This document shows, piece after piece, positions 34,301 to 43,300 of a DNA stretch of 64,000 bases; position 1 is the stretch's first letter; every line of letters begins with the position of its first letter. Below the pieces are notes generated by a model that searched no databases, had not been told where the DNA came from, and saw only the letters and a program-made list of their open reading frames with translations. A program made the position numbers and the translations under genes. This DNA comes from Siphonodentalium dalli (taxonomy: Eukaryota > Mollusca > Scaphopoda > Gadilida > Siphonodentaliidae). The DNA is taken from assembly GCA_032622095.1 (NCBI GenBank), contig CP136062.1, positions 150,656,875-150,720,874 on the forward strand, in the 5' to 3' direction.

Positions 34301-37300
34301 ACGATCAAAACTGTAGGAGGAGTTGATTACACCATGAAGGTATACCCTCATACAGAAAATATTTTTAAATGTTTTTCAAAGTCGAAAGGCCCATAACTCT
34401 GGGAAAAATCATTGGTTCAAACTCAAATTCGAACGTGACCTGTATTTTGATATCAATGACTCACAAAAAAACAGAATTTTCAATTAAAGGATCCAAACTT
34501 GAGATATCATCCGGAAACCGAAAAAGTGAGAATTTTTCTAAGTAAAAAAAAAGTTGAAAAAAGGGAAATAACTCCATAAAAGAACATCGGATCAAACCCA
34601 GAATTGCAGAGCACCTGTGTTCTTAGTTGAGAAACCTACATACCAAGTTTCAACCAAATCGGATGATCATTACTGGAGTTATAACTCCGGATGCACGGAC
34701 GGACGGGGCTGATTACAATAGTCCCCCAAAAATAATTTTTCGGGGGACAAATATTTTGTATGATATTCTGGCCTTCTTGATGCTAACTAATCTTTTTTGC
34801 TATACGGCTCATTTGCATCGGACGATATGATAATGAAATGTTGCAAATTATATTTTAAGGTGGCTATCATTTGTAGAATGAGGTCCCCAGAGGGTGAATT
34901 TAGTGATGCTAACCCACATGGTGGGCTAGCATCACAAAATTCACCCTTCTTGGGCATGGCCTCATCTGCTATGGGAGACATTGACTCAGTTGAAGTTCCC
35001 AAATGGCGAATATCATGATGTACACCCATTGGGAACATAGATTATACAATGTGTCATCTGGGATTTGGGGATAAACTAAAAACTAAAAAAGAAATAGAAT
35101 CTATGTGTCCTATGTGAAGAAGTTTCTATAGAAACTTGATAGTAAAGAAACTTTCCAGAGAAGATGAGGCCTTAGCAGAATGAGGTCCCCAATGGGTGAA
35201 TTTAGTTATGCTAGCCCGCTATGCAGAATAGCGTCACTAAATTCACCCTCTGAGGACCTCATTCTGTAAATGACAGGCACCTTATTCTCAGGCCAGTTCT
35301 GCACTGGTGATTTTTTGGGTACGTTTTGATTGTAAAACAACAAAATGAAAAACAGTGGCTTTACATCACAATAGGAATGTTAGACAAAACATTTAAATAT
35401 TCACATGCAAACTACAGTTATGCTCTAAATAATCTACTCCTTAACCACAGCAGAATTATGGGTAACTTTTCAGGATTTAGTCGGAAATATGGCTTGTTGC
35501 CATTCATCGGAAAGCTCTGTGAGAGCTTTCCGATGAATGGCAACAAACCATATGAACCGACTAAATCCTGAAAAGTTACCCATAATTCTGCTGTGGTTAA
35601 GGTGTTGATTATTTAGAGCATTACTCACCACCCCTAGTTAAGTTACAACCCAATACATGACTCAATATGGTGCCGGACATTTGCAGAATGAGGTCCCCAG
35701 AGTGTGAATTTAGTTACGCTACCCTGCAAAGTGGGCTAGCATCACTAAATTCACCCACTGGGATCTAAATCTGCTTAGGCCTCATCTTCTTTGAAAAGTA
35801 TCTTTATTACCAAATTATCAAAGTTTTTTCAATTCTTTAGAAACTTCTTCAGAATCTGATGCTAGCCCGTTCTGCAGGGTATCAATAAATTCACTCTCTT
35901 GGGACCTCATTCTGCAAAATGTCTGGCACCATATTTTGATGCCTGACCCCATATACATGTACTCTCATCTGCGTTCCATGGGGTTGAGTCGCCCCAATAA
36001 TAAGTGTTTATAATTAATATTTTAATCAACTGCACACATGCCTTTCCAAATCATCAGCTGACAGCAACACAATCTATTTAACATTAACTAAATATACATA
36101 CAGTAATGCACTAAATAATCGACTCCTTAACCACAGCAGAATTATGGGTAACTTTTCACTGAGAGCTTTCCGATGAATGGCAACAAGCCATATTTCCGAC
36201 TAAATCTTGAAAAGTTACCCATAATTCTGCTGTGGTTAAGGAATCGATTATTTAGGGCATTATTGTAGTGCTTGTACTGGAGAATCTAATAGTTTTATGT
36301 TACCATGATGTCAGAGGATGTTTCCATTTATAAAGTCATATATCATCAACTAACCTTCCACTTACCATGAATTGTTAATCTAATGAAACTATCTAAATTA
36401 ACACCTTTCGCATAATGAACTACTGATAAGAATTACGAATAGCTGATAGTAGTTGCATAATAAACTACTACTGGTAAGAATTACGAATAGCTTCTAGCAT
36501 TCTCATAATGAACTACTGATAAGAATTACGAATAGCTTATAGTATTTGCATAATGAACTACTACTGATAAGAATTACGAATAGCTGATAGTAGTTGCATA
36601 ATGAACTACTACTGGTAAGAATTACGAATAGCTTCTAGCATTCTCATAATGAACTACTGATAAGAATTACGAATAGCTTATAGTATTTGCATAATGAACT
36701 ACTACTGATCAGAATTACGAATAGCTTATAGTATTTGCATAATGAACTACTACTGATCAGAATTACGAATAGCTTATAGTAGTCGCATAATGAACTACTG
36801 ATAAGAATTACGAATAGCTTATAGTATTTGCATAATGAACTACTACTGATCAGAATTACGAATAGCTTATAGTATTTGCATAATGAACTACTACTGATCA
36901 GAATTACGAATAGCTTATAGTAGTCGCATAATGAACTACTGATAAGAATTACGAATAGCTTATAGTATTTGCATAATGAACTACTACTGATAAGAATTAC
37001 GAATAGCTTATAGTAGTCGCATAATGAACTACTGATAAGAATTACGAATAGCTTATAGTAGTCGCATAATGAACTACTGATAAGAATTACGAATAGCTTA
37101 TAGTATTTGCATAATGAACTACTACTGATCAGAATTACGAATAGCTTATAGTATTTGCATAATGAACTACTACTGATAAGAATTATGAATAGCTTATAGT
37201 AGTCGCATAATGAACTACTGATAAGAATTACGAATAGCTTATAGTAGTCGCATAATGAACTACTGATAAGAATTACGAATAGCTTATAGTATTTGCATAA

Positions 37301-40300
37301 TGAACTACTACTGATCAGAATTATGAATAGCTTATAGTATTTGCATAATGAACTACTACTGATCAGAATTACGAATAGCTTATAGTAGTCGCATAATGAA
37401 CTACTGATAAGAATTACGAATAGCTTATAGTATTTGCATAATGAACTACTACTGATAAGAATTACGAATAGCTTATAGTAGTCGCATAATGAACTACTGA
37501 TAAGAATTACGAATAGCTTATAGTAGTCGCATAATGAACTACTGATAAGAATTACGAATAGCTTATAGTATTTGCATAATGAACTACTACTGATCAGAAT
37601 TACGAATAGCTTATAGTATTTGCATAATGAACTACTACTGATAAGAATTACGAATAGCTTATAGTAGTCGCAAAATGAACTACTGATAAGAATTACGAAT
37701 AGCTTATAGTAGTCGCATAATGAACTACTGTACTACTGATAAGAATTACGAGTAACGTATAGTAGTCGCATAATGAACTACTGATCAGAATTACGAATAG
37801 CTTATAGTTGTCACATAATGAATTACTACTGATAAGAATATTACTAATAGCTAATAGCAGTTGCATAATGAATTACTACTGATAAGGATATTACGAATAA
37901 TATATAATTGTCGCTGATTACGAAAAGCTAATAGTAGTCGCATAATGAACTATTAATTATAAGAATTACAAATAGCAATAAAAGTGGTCATAAATGTTTT
38001 GTACATGTATGGTCCAAAATCTTTTCGCAGTATTGATGACCACGAGTCTGTTTGTGAAAATAGTGCCTTTCAATCTTCTTGACACTTGCAGTATGGTGAT
38101 ACGTTTCTGTTTGCCATGATTATATTGAACCTATTTATGTTTGTTATTAGGTCATAGTCAGTGGTAGACTCGATGATTGCACGGAAAGCTCGCGCGTCCA
38201 TGCTTGGTTCCTCGTAACTGTAATTGTAACTACGGATATGGCAAAATGACAACTGATAGAAAGAACACAAATTCTAGTGATGTAGTACCCTATTGGTAAA
38301 TCTTATCAGTAGTACCTCATTATGTGAAAGGTGTCAATTGAAATAGATACTACAGGAGACAAACATTACCAGAGATAACATAAACCATCGACGAAAACGG
38401 TACAAAAATACCAAAAATTACTCTACTTCTACAGATTTCTATTACAAATTTACCTGTTAACGAGGCTTGATCCTTTTTCAGCTGACTGACTATAGAAGAG
38501 AGCATGCATACAAAAACAACTTTCAGATGTTGACAAGCAAAATTAATGTTATTTATATAAATCAATACGAGTATGACAACATAAATTTATGTTCTCAGTC
38601 ACCTTACGCTTTTTAGGTAACGTAGTTATAAGAATTTTATATCAAAATTCACTAAGAGTTCAAAACTCAATCTTGAACCGGGTATTTGTCTACATTGAAC
38701 GCAATTTATTCAGTAATTTTCAGAACAATTTTCCCGTTCATGGTGGTTATTAAATAGTCCTTTATATCAATACAGTTGCAACGTTAATTTTAGTGTGGTG
38801 TTTGTAATTAGAGTGTTAAAGGATGTTTTTTCAATGCCAGGCATTATCATTTTTTTATTACTTGGTTTACGGATTTCCCTATCCAAAAAAAGATATTTAC
38901 AATAAAAAAAAAAAATTCAGGTATTAATCCCGACATGAAAAAATATAATTTAATTTTTTTTTTTAAGTTTACATAAACAAAATAAACAAATTCGTTTGAT
39001 TAGCGAAGCCTCCCAGTGATGTTTATGGTATGCTACAGATCTAGTACATACACAAGAAAGACAACTACCCGATTTTTCGATGGGTAAGTTGAATGTCAAG
39101 GACAACATGGCAGATGCTGATATTGGTAATATATTTTTCCTCTATCTCATTCTGTATCTTGCTTTAAATTTATGGGAAACACTCCGGTATGGCGATCAAA
39201 TAGAAACTGAGAGTAATCTTGCTCAAAGTAGTTATATTTTTTACGAATATTAATCCAAATTGAAACACACCAGCATTCTTATACATGTATATTAATTAAA
39301 GGCAATGACTCTCGATTGCGAAATTATTTGTGTTATTTAATCCCCTTATACATGTAGTTGCGTCCAGAATCAAAATTCTTTAACAATTTTTATATTACAT
39401 TTTATAACAATTTTTATCATTTGTTCTTACATTCCTTAACAATTTTTAGCATTTTTTCTTACATTCTTTAACAATTTTTATCATTTTTTCTTACATTCTT
39501 TATCAATTTTTATCATTTGTTCTTACATTCTTTACAATTTTTATCATTTTTTCTTACATTCTTTAACAATTATAAAAAATAATATAAAATTTGTTAGGCC
39601 AATGCATTTTCTTATATATGCGAGGCAACCGATGATCCACTCGCATATTTAAGAGAATGCAATGTCACAGGGTTTTCGCAAAAATTCAGGAAGCTCCCAT
39701 CATGAAAGGGTTAACTAATGACATATGTTGCTCATACTGTACAGTATCCCAGTTTATCAATAGATTGAATACCTACCAAGCAGTGAAATCCATGGTATTG
39801 ATCAGTGCAAGTCACAGGTTATACAGGCAACGTACTACAGTAATGCCCAAAGTAAATGACCACTTAACCACAGCAGAATTATGGGTAATTTTTCAGGATT
39901 TAGTCGGAAATATGGCTTGTTGCCATTCATCAGAAAGCTCTCGGGGAGAGCTTTCCGATGAATGGCAACAAGCCATATTTCCGACTAAATCCTGAAAAGT
40001 TACCCATAATTTTGCTGTGGTTAAGAAGTTGATTACTTAGAGCATTACTGTACTAGTACCAGTAATACCAGCTTTCGTACTAAAGAATGGACATTGAACA
40101 ATGCCTATCAAATATGCACCAACATGAGCATGCATACATTTAATCATTTATATGTGGTCAAAGTCATTCCATGGATATCCGATGATACAATGTCCATGTT
40201 AATGATCACCTGGCACCTGTAAGTGCAAAACTTGGTTCGCAGACCCATCCGCGTCGCCCTGCAAAATTACGACTTGGCGCCTCCAAGTGGAAACGAGGAT

Positions 40301-43300
40301 ACAACAATATGTTTGGAATTTTGAACACATGTCCTACTTGAATACTGATATTAGTTGAATATAGTATCTTATCCCTTTCTATACTAAAGCATCATTGAAG
40401 GGTAGTTATCCCATTTGAAATGTTCAGATAATAAGTTTAACACTTTCTATACTAAAGCATCATTGATGAGTATAGTTATCCCATTTGAAATGTTCAGATA
40501 ATAAGTTTAACACTTTCTATACTAAAGCATCATTGATGAGTAGTTATCCCATAGGAAATGTTCAGATAATAAGTTTAACAGTTTCTATACTGAAGCCTCA
40601 TTGATGAGTAGTTATCCCATAGGAAATGTTCACATAATAAGTTTAACACTTTCTATACTAAAGCATCATTGACGAGTAGTTATCCAATAGGAAATGTTCA
40701 GATAATGAGTTTAACCCTATCTATATTAAAGTGATGTGAAACACTCCGGTAGGATTATCAAATAGAAATGGAGAATAATCTTGCTCAAAGTAGTAATTTT
40801 TACAAATATTATATCGAAATTGACAACAAACACCGCCATTCTTATATATTAATTAAATACAGTGACTCTCTATTGCTAAATCGTTTTTGTTAACTTATCG
40901 CAGATAGTTGCGCCCCAAATCGAGAAGTAAATATTTACAATTGCGAGTAGTTCAGACGATGTTTTCTATGGATTGGTAAGGTCGATTTGTTTGAAATTTT
41001 CGGCGATGTTACTAATATCCTATATTCCTCCAGTTGGCCTTGTGCCTATTTACTAACATACTAGTTTCACGCACCCGAATAAGTACATAATATATCTTTA
41101 AAGCATCATTAATGAGTAGTTATCCCATAGAAAATGTTCAGATAATAAGTTCAACAGGTCTTTGTTGAACTTATTATCTAAACATTTCCCTCAATAAACA
41201 GGACTCCTTCTGTACTTTTAGTTATGTGACGTCTGCTTTATATTACCTGTACATTGATACTGCAAATCAATAATAGACCATTCTGATTGTACACTGTTCA
41301 ACTAACTGGGAGAATTTAGTATAGAAAGTGTTAAACAGCATCTTAAATGAATATAACTCTACTGAATCACCAAAGTACAGCAATGCCCTAAATAATCTAC
41401 TCCTTAACTACAGCAGAATTATGGGTAACGTTTCAGGATTTAGTCGGAAATATGGCTTGTTGCCATTCATAGGAAAGCTCTCACTGAGAGCTTTCCGATG
41501 AATGGCAACAAGCCATATTTCCGTCTAAATCCTGAAAAGTTACCCATAATTCTGCTGTTGTTAAGGAGTAGATTATTTAGGGCATTACTGTACATACTGT
41601 GACACCACTGGTTAAGTGGTCCTGCTAATTTTCTATGATGCTGCTGGGTCCCGCTGAATTCATTGCAGGGCAGTCCTATCCAGGCTTGAAAATATGGTGC
41701 CAAACATTTGAGGAATGAGATCCCAGAAGGGTGAATTTACTGATGTTATCCAGCCCAGTGGACTAGCATCACCAAATTCACCCTCTGGGGACCTCTATCT
41801 TAAATATCAGACAAATTCATTGTCTGAGGACCTCATGGCCTCATCTGCTATGGGAGACCTAGACACATATTTAAGTTCCCAGATGGTGAAGATGATGATG
41901 TGCACCCATTGGGCACCTCGATTATACACTGTGCTGTCTGCCGATTTTGGGATATAGTGAAACTAAACTAATAAAAGAAAAAGAAACTTACTAAAGAAGT
42001 TTCTAAAGGCACTAAAACACCTGTTTAATAATTTGATAATACAGATACTTTCCAGAGAAGATGAGGCCTAAGCAGTGAATAAAAATGAGGTGAAACAGGA
42101 GGTCGGGATGTGGAAGCATAGCATGCTAGCATCACCATATTCACCCTCTGAGGACCTCATTCTGATCTTCTCTGGAAAGTTTCTTTATTATCAAGTTTCT
42201 ATAGAATCTTCTTCACATAGATTATATTTCTTTTTTTGTTTAGTTCCTCTATATCCCCAAATTGGCAGATGACACATTGCATAATTGAGGTTCCGAATGG
42301 GTGTACATCAGTAACATCACAATATTTACCATCTTGGAACTTCAATCTGAGTCTATGTCTCCCATAGCAGACCTCATTCTGCTGATGACAGACACTATAT
42401 TCAGGCTTAGAACCGGTCTAAATATGAGTCTAGTCATAGCCTAATACTCACTGTGGTCCGGACATTTTACAATGAACCTTTCACAACATCACAATATACA
42501 ACAATGTCATTGTTATTAACCTTACACCCAGGTATGACTGAATGTCAATGAGGTTATTGTTATTTCTGCATATAAAGTTATGTTAATTAATAAAGGCGTA
42601 CACCTATAAATAAAATGTGATGCCATATGCTGCAAATGTCTATCAAGCCAATAATATATTAAAATCAGGCAAAATTGTATGGGTGACCTGAATATTAATT
42701 GAATGACTATGACTGTACTGAACCTGTTTACACCACATTCATTTGAGATGAGTGTTGCAATGACTTTACCTCCAGAAAATTCCAGACATAATACCAGTAT
42801 ATTAATATGCTCCCCCCAATGTCAGGACCCATGCCACTTTATATACTGGTAACCATCTAGACACATGCCAGAAATTTTAAGCCATGCAACTAAAATTCAC
42901 TAGAGTAACGTGCAGTATGTTTTCGACACTGTTGGTTGAACCCAAAAAACTAGATCATTAAATTTCCTCCTGGAATACATGTCACATACAGTAATGCTCT
43001 AAGTAATCAACTCCTTATCCACAGCAGAATTATGGGTAACTTTTCAGGATATAGTTGGAAATATGGCTTATTGCCATTCATCGGAAAGCTCTCACTGAGA
43101 GCCTTCCGATGAATGGCAACAAGCCATATTTCCGACTAAATCCTGAAAAGTTACCCATAATTCTGCTGTGGTTAAGGAGTCGATTACTTAGGGCATTGCT
43201 GTATCTCTTTTATTTTACTGCTCACAATGACATTACAGTATTTTTGTTATCAATATAAATGGTCTCATATTCTGTATTATCCTTTAAAGGTACTCAATCT

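Noticed and set aside
36411-37965. CRISPR-like array
   Set aside because: Units are contiguous 45/48-bp repeats without unique spacers, in animal DNA; it is a minisatellite.
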